A stretch of DNA of 64,000 nt from Toxonevra muliebris (taxonomy: Eukaryota > Arthropoda > Insecta > Diptera > Pallopteridae). Both the position numbers and the translations under genes were made by a program. Location of the stretch: NCBI GenBank assembly GCA_963691655.1, contig OY829326.1, positions 58,273,776-58,337,775 of the forward strand, in the 5' to 3' direction. The stretch's first letter is position 1; every line of letters starts with the position of its first letter. This document shows, in pieces, positions 48,630 through 60,026 of this stretch. The notes beneath the pieces are model-generated. The model was not told where the DNA came from. It did no database searches and worked only from the letters and a program-made list of their open reading frames with translations.

Positions 48630-50352
48630 CGGCAGACGTTGTTCTGTTCTTTCTACGAAGAAGCGGGAAAATTGAAATTTATTTAAATGAAGAAAAATTA
48701 AGTTTCTTGGTGTTTAAAATTGAACATTGGTAATGACAATTCAAGCTTAAAGGACGTACATTGAATTTGATAAAAATTCTTCGTTTAAAAATGAGACATC
48801 AAAATTGGCATTTTTTAAACTATTTAATTTGCAGAAGAATATTAAAGAAAGGTTTAGAAGTTAAATCTAATACCAAAAACTATTTAAAAATATGAATCCA
48901 TTTGTTATTTATTATAAAAATAGACTTTGTTGCAGGTTCTTAAGATATTTCATAAATTAGTAAAAAGAATAGTAAAAAAGGATTGGATAAAGTAATAGAA
49001 AATAGTAATAAGAAAAACAGTAAAAAAGTAGTAGAAAATAGCAGTAGAAATAATAGTGGAAAATGTAGTAGTAAAAGGAATAAAAAATAGTAATACAACT
49101 TGCTGTAAAAAAGTGGTACAAATAGTATTAAAAAAGCAACAGAAAAAGTAGTAAAACATACTAGTAAAAAATGTAAAAATGAATGGGAAATAGTAGTAGA
49201 AATAGGAGTAAAAAATTGTAGTAGAAAAAAATAACAGTAAAAAGTAGTAGAAAATAACAATAAATTGTAGAAAAATGAAGTAGAAAAGTGGTAAAAAGTA
49301 TTCGTAGATAAAGTAGTAGAAAAATAGTCGAAAATAAGAAGAAAATTTTGAAAAAAAATATTGAAATAGTAGTAGAAAATAGAAGTAGAGCATGGTGCAA
49401 CACTCACTAATCCAACAAACTGAAAAAAAATTTTAAATCCGGTATTGACAAATAATACTTTCTTACTAAAATATCCCGTAATGAAAATTCAGGGTATATG
49501 GAAGGTGTCACACCAACTTTCATATGTCTGTTGTAGCATGGCCTTCTTAATTCACGTTCTTGTACCAATTTTGTGTACTGTGCTATAAATGAATCTTGAG
49601 ATATACTCAAAAAATATTAGGATTGTATGGTAAAAACGTAGCAGAAGAAGTAGTAGAAAAATAATTGAGCATAGTAGTACAAAAATAGCAAAACTGAAGT
49701 AGAAAGAGTGATAGAAATAATAGTAAAAAATGGTAGTAGCAAAAACTGTAAAAAAGTAGTAAACAATAGTAGAAAGTAGTAGTAGAAATTAAAAAAAAAC
49801 TGTAGAAAAATGTATTAAAAAAGTAGTAGAAAAAAGTACTAAAACAGTAGTAGAAAATATTGGTTGAAAAAGTAGTAGAAAATAAGAAAAAATTGTAGAA
49901 AAAAAGAAGTTTAAAAGTAGTAGATAATAGTAGTAGAAATAGTAGTAGAAATAGTTGTAAAAAATAAAAGTGAATGTGATGGTGCCACACCCACTAATCC
50001 AACAAACTGAAAGAATTTAATTTTTAGTACCGTCCCATAAATGCCTCCTAAGTTATCTCATAATAGGAATTCAGGTTATATGGAAGATGCCACACCCCCT
50101 TTGTCAATCCTACCTATATTTTTATTGTAGCATGGTATTGTCAATTCTCATTATTGTAACCAATTTCTGTATTGTGCTATAAACGGTTCTAGAGATATAC
50201 CCAAAAAAAACTGTTAGGATTGTATGGGAGGTGCCACGCCCACTTTCCTAAATACCAAGAAAATATATTCTGGAAATATGACTTCAATCGGCCAAGTCGT
50301 TCTGAAGTTACACGCTTACATACACACAAAACTTTACGATTTTATATATGGT
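48630..50352 (-). mobile_element. Second Helitron-like copy, inverted, with the 5' end present
   Basis: Minus-strand reading: the start near 50352 (ATATATAAAATCGTAAAGTT followed by TGTGTGTATGTAAGCGTGTA) resembles Helitron 5' ends, then GTGGGCGTGGCACCTCCCAT, a CTACTA tract (49990-49620), the conserved central block (49610-49390), a second tract (49390-48950) and a 3' block ending CGTCTGCCGGTT at about 48630, where the CTAG end is eroded. The long ORFs rich in F, Y, L, S and T in the tracts are low-complexity artefacts. Confidence 0.55.
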
Positions 50353-52856
50353 ATAATGATGTTGGCTTGTCTGAGACCAAATTCCGCTCGCTTGTAAAAT
50401 ATTTAGTTCATTCGAGGGTTCTTTTTTATTTATTAGTAATTTCGTTACACTCATTTCTAGTTTTTACATAACAGTTTTTATTTTTTTGGTTTAAAAAGTA
50501 TTTCTAAAATTAGTACTGAAACTTTTTAGTTTTACTTGTATTAGTATTTTAAAATCAAGCAAAACTGGCAGAAATTGAATGACCAAAGCAAACGAAATAT
50601 TGCTTGAGGAAAAATGCTTAATGAATGAAAGTATATCGCCCAAAAGCTGCACAGCTCGTAATCAAAAATTTTTCAGGAAACGATAAAAAATATTTATTTT
50701 GACTTATCTATGGATGCGTATTTAATATAATGGCATATTATTTTCCATACAAAAAGCTTTTATAAGCAAAACATTTTTTTTAAATGCATCCAAAGACAAG
50801 CAGAAAATTTGTTATCGTTTCCTGAAAAATCATCCATTTTGAGTTGAGCCCCTTTTGTAGTAAGTATACAAAATGTACCTATTTGTTATATTCATATTGT
50901 CTTCAAAAAAGCAAACTTCTTTTCTGTCAAATCATTGCCAATATATTTAACTATTATATATTTTTCTATTTCTTTTTTGTAAAATCATTAATAGCGTTCC
51001 GGGCGTTGCAGAAAAAGACGAAAGCAAAAGAAATCATGAAATTGAAATGCAAAAATTATACGCTAAATTGAACAAATTCAATATCTGATTTTTTTCCTTT
51101 TTTGTATGAAAAATAATATTTCAAAACATATCAAATAACATATTCGCATATTACACGCATAATTGATCAATAGAAAAAGTAAAAAAGTGAAGTTGTAATG
51201 TATATTGAAAGAAGGATTTGAGAGAAGAAAATGTTGCTCGGACAACTGAAGTTTAAGTACAGAATTTTACATATGTTGAAGTAGTAATAGTGAAATTCGA
51301 ATGTACAGCCAAAGCTGGCGGAATTGATTGCTACCTATGTAGTTGCAAAAACATATTTGCTACTGCTGCATGAATGAAGCAAGTCAAGCAAAAAAAGTCA
51401 TGTTGCACTTTCCATAATGAAAAGTTAAAAGTGCAGAAAATTTTTACATGTATGAATGCATAAGAAAAAGGAAAATTTAAATATTATGAATAAAAAATAT
51501 AGGTACATATGTAAAAGGTTGAGAAAATAAATGTAAATAAATTTGAGTTCAAATTTATTTCTTGAATCCAAAAGAAAAAATCTTCTAAGATTTTGATAGT
51601 GTGAGCAATTTTTAATTTGGTTTTTTACTTAGGAACGGAAATGTAAAAACTCAATTCCAATATATAGAAAATTATGCTCGAATAATTCATTGAGTATATT
51701 TAAAATTAATAAGTAAAATTAACAAATAAAAATTCTTTTCAGTTTTACCCTATACACTTGAGCAGCTATTAGTTTCCCTTTTTAATTTACACTCCACTGA
51801 ACTAGAAGTACCAAAAATTTGAATTTATATCTCAGACTAACTTGAATTTCATATGCATTTGACTATTAACCTTAAATTTTTGAAGCGCTTTTCAAAAATT
51901 TCAATTTACTTTACCGCAGTTTTAAAAATATCCCCCCTTTCCCCAAAAAAAAAGCAACAACAGCAGCCAAAATTTGTAGTTGCTTTTTTGGCCAAATTGT
52001 TTTCAAGCCTCACTAAGCTTTTATTGACGCGCATAATGCAACAGCCAACAACGCATGCAACAAGCTAAACCGCAGACGCATACACACACATACAGAAAAA
52101 AGTGTGTGTGCATATGTGTTTGTATTTATATAAAGCGTTTAAAGTTGTAGCTTGTTGCATGTCGCAAAGTCTATACATTTTTTTACTACTACCTGCCACA
52201 CTGTTGTTTACCCATAATCACTGTATTTGTATATGAGTGTGTGTGTTTGGATGACGGCACGGTGAGCACACAGGATATGTGTGGGCACACACAAAAACAC
52301 AGGATATCCTGTATTTTTTTTTTTTTTATTTATGATACGCAAACAAAATATTATTTTTTTACTTTTAAAAGCATCTGCTTAAACTTCATATTAAGTGTTT
52401 TAATACTTTAATTTTAAAAGTTAATCTTATAAAATGAATAAATCATCATAGGCCAACAAACAAAATACCAGCACCTCTAACCTTAACCTTTTATTTCAAT
52501 TTTAAGGGTCTAGGTTTAGACTAGCGATATATTTGGGAATTCATACGACATTTTTGTCACATTTGATGATTCAGAATTATTCAATTTAATCATCATAAAA
52601 ATATAATTTAAAATTTTTATAAAATAGAAAAATTTGTATCAACTATGCAGGAAAATGTCGAACTAAATAATATATATTTTTTTTTTTTTTTTGTTTAAAT
52701 GTTTATTTATTTATCCAATAAACGGGATACAATTTATATGGAAATAATATATAAGATATAGTAATTAGTACTTCTGATAAAGGCCTTTAAAGAGAGGAAG
52801 GAATCGTCTGGAATAAAAATCATAGCCGTGGACTATCAAATAATCGATTGTGTTCT
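50353..52856. other. No gene seen
   Basis: AT-rich; CA/TG-rich patch at 52075-52300 with ACACACATACAG and two GGATATCCTGT-like palindromes near 52273 and 52303. Confidence 0.55.
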
Positions 52857-53727
52857 AGGGCCGTAGCCAGGGGCGGTTTTCATTCGAAGAAAATTGACAT
52901 TGACTTGCCATTACTGATGATGAGCCCGACCTCAAAAAAATTAACAAAAATACTAAAAATAGTCAGAGGCTCATTTTTTTCAAATGATTATCAGTGGGAA
53001 TTCGGGCCATGATAAAGAATCCGGATGAGGTTGGCTTATATTCCCAAAATTCGTGCAGTTACTGCATTGAAAGAGGTCTTCCGAGACGGGGTGCTCTGAG
53101 AAATAATGGGTTAATTACAGTTTAAGATCGTTTCCTAAAACTTTGGAGCTGATCCACTACTACTGCCCTACATGGATTTTGCTAGTGTTTGTGAATGAAT
53201 TTTTTATACTGAACACGAATATGAGGTCAAAAATTTTCCATCACGCCACGTTTTAGAAAAAAATGGGATTTAAAACCCTAAAATAGAATTTTTGGCCATT
53301 TTTAAAAATTGGAGAGCTGAACACTGGCGTGCTACAAACTTCGAAATTCAGAAATTATAGGCTGAAGTATGCCCTTCTAAATGTGTCCTAAACCCGAAAA
53401 TGTAAATCAAAAAAACCTAGAAAAACTATAAATGCAGAATTGCTCAGCATCATCTTCTGTTTTTGCATCCAAAGTCAAACCTCATGTCAAAGAAAACAAA
53501 TCGGATCTGGTCGCATAGTGTAACTAAGATTTCAAGTTTATTTTTTTATATATGACTTTTTAGAAATTAAACCGATGAAAGTAAAAAATATTAAAAAACT
53601 ATTCAATAGATTTTTTTTCATCCACTGGCAATTAATACCAAAAAATAGAAGAAAGTTTCCACATTTCGGGGGGGGGGGGGGGGGGCGGGAGCAGAACCCC
53701 CAAAACCTCCCCCTAAATACGGCCTTG
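52857..53727. mobile_element. hAT-type element, copy 2
   Basis: Starts TAGGGCCGTAGCCAG and ends CTAAATACGGCCTTG. Internal words CAAATGATTATCAGTGGGAA, CGGATGAGGTTGGCTTATAT and CGGGGTGCTCTGAG match copy 1. Flanks TGTGTTC and TGTATTC are a degraded target duplication. A G-homopolymer of about 19 sits near the right end (53669-53687). Confidence 0.8.
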
Positions 53728-54252
53728 TGTATTCGAAGGAAGCGCGTTCAACTATAGTTGGAGACATCAGCATACCTGAAACGCATAGTAAAGAGCTTGT
53801 TCCGGTATGAGCTTCTTTTGTGGCAGAGACTTGTGGGAGAGTCAGTGTAAAATTTCAACCGTAGTTTCGTCTTTAATGAAATAACTACAATTCTAATCAT
53901 TCTATCCCAAATGAAGAAAGTTTAGATAGATATGGATATGCTACAGCGGTGATGATTGTAGCAAAAGATACAATTTATAATTGACGCCAAAGAAACTTTA
54001 ACTGGTAGACTAAAGACCAAGGCGAAAATTGATCACCAAGAAAACATTTTGAATTGAAGTAGACAAAATTTGACTAGCAGTTAGACTCCCTGGGTCCTGG
54101 AAGCGGTTGATACAAAGTAAAATCTGAGACAGTCTCACAAGCGGATACATACCGCCGTCTCAAGTCGGCACACATATCTACCCGTGGCGTTCATCTATCT
54201 ATCATAGAATAGGGTTATTTTTAAGTAAAGTATAAGAGGTTTAGTGAAGATA

Positions 54253-54345
54253 TGTAGTCAAAACAACAACAATGTATATAGAGACGGGCAAATCAGATGG
54301 CCGTTTCGGACTCCATCACGATTGTTAGTCAGTGATCTAACTGAT
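54253..54345 (+). repeat. Repeat tag, copy 3
   Basis: AACAACAACAATGTATATAG then GACGGGCAAATCAGATGGCC and GTTTCGGACTCC, matching copy 1 for about 60 bp. The LINE endonuclease fragment lies 300 bp downstream. Confidence 0.6.
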
Positions 54346-54639
54346 AGTTTTTAGTCTTTCAACATCTTATATAAGCTCCTTATATCGTAAATCGTATGGT
54401 ATCGTAAACCAGAATCACAAGTTTTGATTTCAAATTAGATCAGATCACTGAATAGAGATGTTGAAAGTAAGCGTGCTATCTTACAAATAGCCAACTAGAC
54501 ACGAACAGTAACCAAGACTTTGAAAATTAATTTTTTTTAATTTTCATAGTCTTCTAAAAATATCATAATTAGGAATATCTTTTAGAATTGTCATGATCTG
54601 AGATTCGAATTAGGTGTTGAATTTATGGTTGACAAAAGA

Positions 54640-54945
54640 TTGCGCGGCCCTGGTCTCGAAGTTTACGATAGTGAACGAGCGTCTAGCAACAAGGTACAAT
54701 TTTTCAACATCCGCCTGATTTGTGTTCATGCCCCGACGAATAAGAAGAGAAACGCGACCAACGAGCTGCTCGGCTATAAATTATGACCGTATTAAAATCG
54801 AACCAGGCGACTTCAACGCTAAATTAAGCAAAACCAACTATTGGAAAACTTAGTCACGACGACGAAACCACCGAAAACGGTATGAAACTGATCGACTTTG
54901 CCGCGTCAAGGAACACGACAGTTGGTAGTATCAGATTTCAATAGC
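54640..54945 (+). mobile_element. LINE endonuclease fragment
   Basis: Across frames: TRYNFFNIRLICVHAPTNKK, EPGDFNAKLSK and GMKLIDFAASRNTTVGSIRF (the last ending near 54957). These match the VHAPT, GDFNAK and GMRL..FA..N blocks of apurinic-like endonucleases in RTE-type LINEs. GC content is clearly above the surroundings. No RT follows. Confidence 0.65.
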
Positions 54946-55470
54946 TTTTCAAGAAACTTATTTTATTTTCAGAAAGTTAAACAGTTTTTATTGGAATCTT
55001 TCAATGTTGGAATTAAAGTGATATTAATGAATGCAACTTCTGAATTTTCACACTTTTAGTAATTTTTCTGCATGATTGCATACTTTTAGGGTTAACAAAA
55101 AAAGTTTTATTCCCATTTTTGTTGAAAAAATCATGTTCAGGACTATTTTTAAATTGAATTAATTATTTCCCAAAAGCGGAGGATGTTTTTGCATATTTCG
55201 ATAGAGAAAGGTGCCTTCTAAAATTGAGAAAAAATCCAAGAACATATTTTTACATATTTTTTAGATTTTCTCTCCCAAAATTCGTCAATTTTCAGTTTTC
55301 GTATTTTCAAAAACTCTTAACTCTTAAAAAAATACAGAATTTTTCGTTTTTCAAATCTTCATTAAAATACAACACTGGAAGTTTCGGCTGGATATCCTGA
55401 AAAAAGTTATTTATCAGATATTTTTTATTCAACGGACTAAAAAACTAAAATCGAACGATCCCACATTTTT

Positions 55471-55650
55471 GTGAAAATTTTGTTTACTTTGAGCTGCTCT
55501 TGCACCCACACTAATTATTTTTTCGGCAAGACTTTTTGGGATTTTCTTAGTTGGATAATATCTTTCCCCTGCGGCGACTTGAAGTCAAAGGATTGTGCCA
55601 ACAAGCCATGGACCCTAGAAGAATTAAAGAACAACATTCCTCAGGAAATA
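55471..55650 (+). pseudogene. Transposase C-terminal remnant, site of mariner insertion
   Basis: The frame reads LSWIISFPCGDLKSKDCANK and PWTLEELKNNIPQEI, the same FLWGYLKSK..ANKP.TLEELK.NI pattern as the remnant at 28 kb. The Mos1-like copy begins directly after AGGAAATA, so it seems to have inserted into this older remnant. Confidence 0.5.
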
Positions 55651-56860
55651 TTGGGAGTATGAATGTATAAACTCGTATTTTTTTCATAATTTGGGCATTT
55701 ATTGTGAAAAAGTGATTATAAATTTATTCTTTAAAGTATTGTCCATCGTTAGCCACAACATTTTCCCATCTTTCTGGTAGCATACGGATTCCGCGTCGAA
55801 AGAACTCCTCATCTTTTGAGGCTATCCACGAATCGACTCTTTTTTAAGTTCTTCGAAAGAACGGAAGTGCTGTTCAGCTAGGCCATGTGTCATCGATCAG
55901 AGCAAGTGGTAATCAGAAGGAGCAATGTCTGGAGAATACGACGGGTGGTGTAGCACTTCCCATTTCAGCGTTTCCAAGTATGTTTTTACTTGCCTTGCAA
56001 CATGCGACCGAGCATTGTCGTGCTCGGCTCAAACGCATCAATTGTAGTCGGTAGCGGCCGCCAGTGATCGTTTCATTCGGTTTCAATAGCATATAATACA
56101 CGACACCTTTCATATCCCACCAAATACACAGCATGAGCTTGGATCCATGGATGTTCGGCTTTGCCGTTGATGTTGATGCATGTCCGGGTGGTCCCCATGA
56201 TTTTTTACGGGTTATCGTAACGTATCCACTTTTCATCGCCAGTCACAATACGATGCAGAAAACCCTTTCTTTTCTGTCGTTCAATCAGCAGTTCACATGT
56301 GAAAAATCGTCGTTCGACGTCTCTCGGCTTCAATTAGTACGGCACCCAATTTCCTTGCTTTTGAATCATTCCCTATGCTTTTAATCGTTTAGGAATGGTT
56401 GATTGATCAACTCCTAAAGATTCTGCAAGTTCTTGTTGCGTTTAACATGAATCTTCTTCGAGTAATGCCTTCAATTCTTCATCTTCGAGCTTTTTTGGGC
56501 CGCCTGAACGTTCCCTGTCTTCAACATCAAAATCATCACTTTTGAAACAGGCATACCACACCTGACACATTCTAACGTCTATAGCACAGTCAGGATAAGC
56601 TTCAGTGAGTAAACGATGTGCTTCAGTTGCGTTTTTCTTTAAATGGAAGAAGCAAATTAAAACTTCCCGCAAATATTGTTTTGTTGGCACGAAATTCGAC
56701 ATTTTGAGCTATAGTAAAACACTTTTGTAAAATTATGAAAATTATTTGACAGATCAATTCTTATAGTATTTTTGGCGCTCTTCGAGATAGAATAGCTGTC
56801 AAAAAAATGGCACGTATGATAGATATAAAGTTAGTCACAATTACGAGTTTATACATTCAT
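55651..56860 (-). mobile_element. Second Mos1-like mariner copy (inverted), end-truncated
   Basis: Same family as the copy at 25.3 kb. One end is intact (TTGGGAGTATGAATGTATAA, preceded by TA); at the other the terminal bases are lost after TACATTCAT at about 56859. It carries the transposase pseudogene at 55724-56702. Confidence 0.85.
55724..56702 (-). pseudogene. Mos1-like mariner transposase pseudogene, inverted copy
   Basis: Minus strand, from the ATG at 56702 (MSNFVPTKQYLREVLICFFH). A stop follows EEDSC near 56442. About 60 bp are missing near 56025 between GAGCCGAGCA and GCACGACAATG, removing the segment ahead of the second catalytic Asp and shifting the frame. The GPPGHASTSTAKPN region is intact here, unlike in the 25.3-kb copy. 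The element landed in another transposase remnant (55471-55650). Confidence 0.85.
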
Positions 56861-57360
56861 AATAATAGATAATAATAGATAAGCGCCATATCAGCCGCAT
56901 CATTGGCCAAAATGATGAAAAATGCCTAAAAAAGGAAAATTTTCCGTAAGGGCTAAAGGTCATTTGCGCGATATCATTCTGTAAAAAGTAGCTGGATTAA
57001 ATTTCTTTGAACTGAAATTAATGATTATTCAAATGAACAACAAAAAAATGTTTTTTAATGTTTTCTTCAGAAACATATGCTTCCATTTTAAATGGCCTAC
57101 CCTGTACTTGCACTAATCCACTATTTTTGATTAACACTTTCTATCCAAAAATTAAATTTACTGAGAATATTCCAGTCATCTTGCTCACTTTCTTCAACCA
57201 TAACCTACAACCATAGTGAAATAAATAAAAGTGGCGTGGCATCCTCTTTTTAGTTGCCTGAAATTTGAAAATTCTTTTCTCACTTCTGACTCATAATTGT
57301 CAAAATACTTTCATCTATCCGGCGTATTAAACCCAGTGCCTACTGCTAGTATGCTTTTTA

Positions 57361-58648
57361 CAGGGTGACAATCTTAAAGTGACGCACACATTTCAGCAGT
57401 TATTTTCAAAAGGACGTACTTCCATTAAGTACAATTAAGTGTTAACATTGTTGAATATATGAGAATTCATTTGAACCCCACCTCATTCAATATAACCTCC
57501 TTTAGCCTGCACACATGCCTTCAATCGATCCGGAAATCGTAGGACTGTTCGCCGCAGGACTTCCTGATCAATTTCAGTCCAGGCTTTCTCTACTGAATTT
57601 GTCAGCGACTCCAGACTGTGGTGTTGAAATGCACAAGCCTTACTCTCTAAAATACTCCAAATAGAGTAGTCCATTGGATTCAAGTCTGGGGAGTATGGTG
57701 GCCATTCTTGAGATGTTATGAATCCTGAAGAATTGTCTTTTATCCATGTTTGCGTTAATTTTGCCATGTGGGAAGGTGCAGAATCTTGCTGGAAAGTCCA
57801 GTTTTCATTTCCAAATGTATCTTGGGCCCAGGGAAGAACATGTTCATTTCAAATGCTCCGATAAACAACCTGGTCAATTTTAACACCCTCTTCAACGAAT
57901 ATTAGACGGGTTCTGGCATTAGCGGAAACTCCCGCCCATACCATAACGGAAGCTGGCTTTTGAACTCGGCCAACAGTCCTATTTTGTTGCGATGATGATG
58001 TTAGCCAAATTCGGTCATTTTGCGCATTGAAATGTTGTTCAACCGTGAAAATTTTTTCATCTGTAAACAAGACATTTTCAACATTTTTTAACACGGAGGA
58101 GCGTAGCAGCGCCTTGCATCTTTGCAGTCGCAAATCTTTCTTTTTTTGTGTCAGACCTTGAGCTTTTCGGAGCTTGTACGGCTTAAGATTAAGCTTTGAT
58201 TTTGCAATGATTCGCTCTGTTTCACGGTTTACTCCCACTTCCTTAGCGATTTTTCTCATTGAGCGCCTTGGATTTCGCTTGATTCGTTTACGAATTTTTT
58301 CTGTTAAACCTGTAGTGGCAACTGTTGAAAATTTTCCCCGGTCTCTATCTCCAAAACCCCCAGTTTCATTATATCGAATAATAGCTCGGTCTACCGTACG
58401 ACTTGACAAATTTAAAGCCTTTGCAATTTGACGGCTACTATAATTTGCCAAATGAAATTTCATAATTTCACGACGAATATTTTCCTTGTCCATTTTTATG
58501 GAAATTTCAAAATGTAATAACAAAAATTCAAACGAAATTAAAAGCAAAGCCAATGATGAATGAATTTGCTTTTTAAATTAAAGAAACGGTAAAAAGCAAA
58601 GCTTGCTGCAGAGTATTAAACTTGCGTCACTTTACAATTGTCACCCTG
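57361..58648 (-). mobile_element. DD37D Tc1/mariner element, nearly complete
   Basis: 1,288-bp element with inverted termini beginning CAGGGTGACAATCTTAAAGT (left) and CAGGGTGACAATTGTAAAGT (right, reversed), about 26 bp with two mismatches, flanked by TA on both sides. It contains one transposase frame on the minus strand. Confidence 0.9.
57483..58493 (-). pseudogene. DD37D Tc1/mariner transposase with one in-frame stop
   Basis: Cut-and-paste transposase of the Tc1/mariner superfamily. From the ATG at 58493 (MDKENIRREIMKFHLANY) the frame runs 336 codons without a shift and is broken only by TGA at 57849-57851 (codon 215); the truncated relative at 6.4 kb has TTA (Leu) there. The N-terminal helix-turn-helix is visible in SSRQIAKALNLSSRTVDRAI. 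The catalytic aspartates are readable in LFTDEKIFTVEQ, FQQDSAPSH and NPMDYSIW; the last two are separated by 37 residues, which is the maT-like DD37D spacing. One substitution from open suggests recent activity in this lineage. Confidence 0.85.
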
Positions 58649-58953
58649 TACAGTGAATATCCTTTATTTACTTCAATCAAAAGAGGAATAGGAATTTGTA
58701 TACTTTTGCCTATATACATACGTATGCAAATGTTCTGTTTACATTAGATGAAGGGTGCGGTTTGGCTAAAGGCCAAAAAAGTAGTAGCCCAAATCAATCA
58801 ATAAAATGTTCAATAGAAGAGCTCCTCCTTCGTAATTTTGTAAGGTTTTTATTGCTGTCTATGAATTAAGTAAATAAATATTTAGAGAAAATTATATAAC
58901 TTTATCAATATAAGAATTTTTAATTAAAATTAAATTTTAATTTAAATTTATAC

Positions 58954-59400
58954 TGTAACGGCGCTGTTTACGATTATCATGATTATTTATATTTTATACA
59001 CAATGTTCATGCTATGTATGTTAATTTTTATGTTTTATGTTAATATTCTCTGCAAACATTCATTTTATTAATGTAATTATTATTTTTGCCATCACTGTAA
59101 TGCATAAAGAGGGATCGCTCAATTTAACTAATAATTTGCTCATTTAACTGTAATCATTATTTATCACATTCTACTTCTTTGCATTACTCTAACTAGTACT
59201 TAAGATCAATATCATAATTGTAATTTTGTCATTCGATAATCAACCATTAAATAAAGCAGACGCTTAATCGCAAACTCTTTCGAATTTATTTGATGGCAAT
59301 CGAAACATTCTTTTATGCTTAGACGCATGTAGACATTTTTTGGCTCTTGCGGCTGGTATGATTGAATGTCCCACTTTAAGGAAGTCTCCGCTCCCTTACA
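58954..59400 (+). mobile_element. Solo LTR of a retrotransposon
   Basis: 447 bp starting TGTAACGGCGCTG and ending CTCCGCTCCCTTACA, so TG..CA ends, with ATAC directly repeated on both sides (58950-58953 and 59401-59404). A poly(A) signal AATAAA lies near 59250. No internal domain is adjacent, which is the usual product of LTR-LTR recombination. The 4-bp duplication fits Ty3/Gypsy-type integration (inference). Orientation follows the poly(A) signal. Confidence 0.75.
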
Positions 59401-59876
59401 ATACCTAATATTTACTTAGAGTTTCTCTCTTAAAATGGAAAAACTTCTTTCAGCAATAAAAACTATGCTCTTTTCTGCTCTTTGCATTGAAAATTTATAC
59501 TCTTCTATATATGTTTCCATTAAAAGTTCATTGGCTTTCTCTTTCTTGTTCATTCTCTCTCTTAGAGTGAATGCAAAATGACATTTGGTAAATATGTGTC
59601 AACAGGTTGCTTGAGGTTTTATGTAGCAAAAAGAAAAAATTGAGGGAAGCTTAAACAATTTAAGAGTTCGTAATAAGAGAATGAGAGTTGTGGAACACCG
59701 GGAGAAAGTTAAACAGTGACATCTGGCATAAAATATAATAATTTTACCAAAAAGCTTTATAAATTACACAAAGTTTTAAATGAACTTACAGTTTAATCAT
59801 TAGAAGAACGATTTTTTTTTTTTTTGCTAATATTAATACAAACATTTTGTACGATAACGAAACATACTGTGACTTC

Positions 59877-60026
59877 CACTAGCGATTTATGGAGGAAGGA
59901 TTAAGGAGGATTTGGGTATAAAACTATTCACCCTGAAAATATTCAAATCACTATGATGATTTTCCTCCTTAAAATATTTCTGGCTGAAACGAAAAACCCA
60001 AACTCCTTTTCCATAATTCGCTAGTG
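59877..60026. mobile_element. 150-bp MITE
   Basis: Left arm CACTAGCGATTTATGGAGGA and inverted right arm CACTAGCGAATTATGGAAAA, continuing to GGGTTT/GGGTAT. The spacer is TTTTCCTCC-containing. No target duplication is clear. Confidence 0.6.

Noticed and set aside
48940..49990. Long overlapping ORFs of 127-155 codons on the minus strand
   Set aside because: All are F/Y/L/S/T low-complexity translations of the TTTTCTACTA tracts in the Helitron-like repeat.
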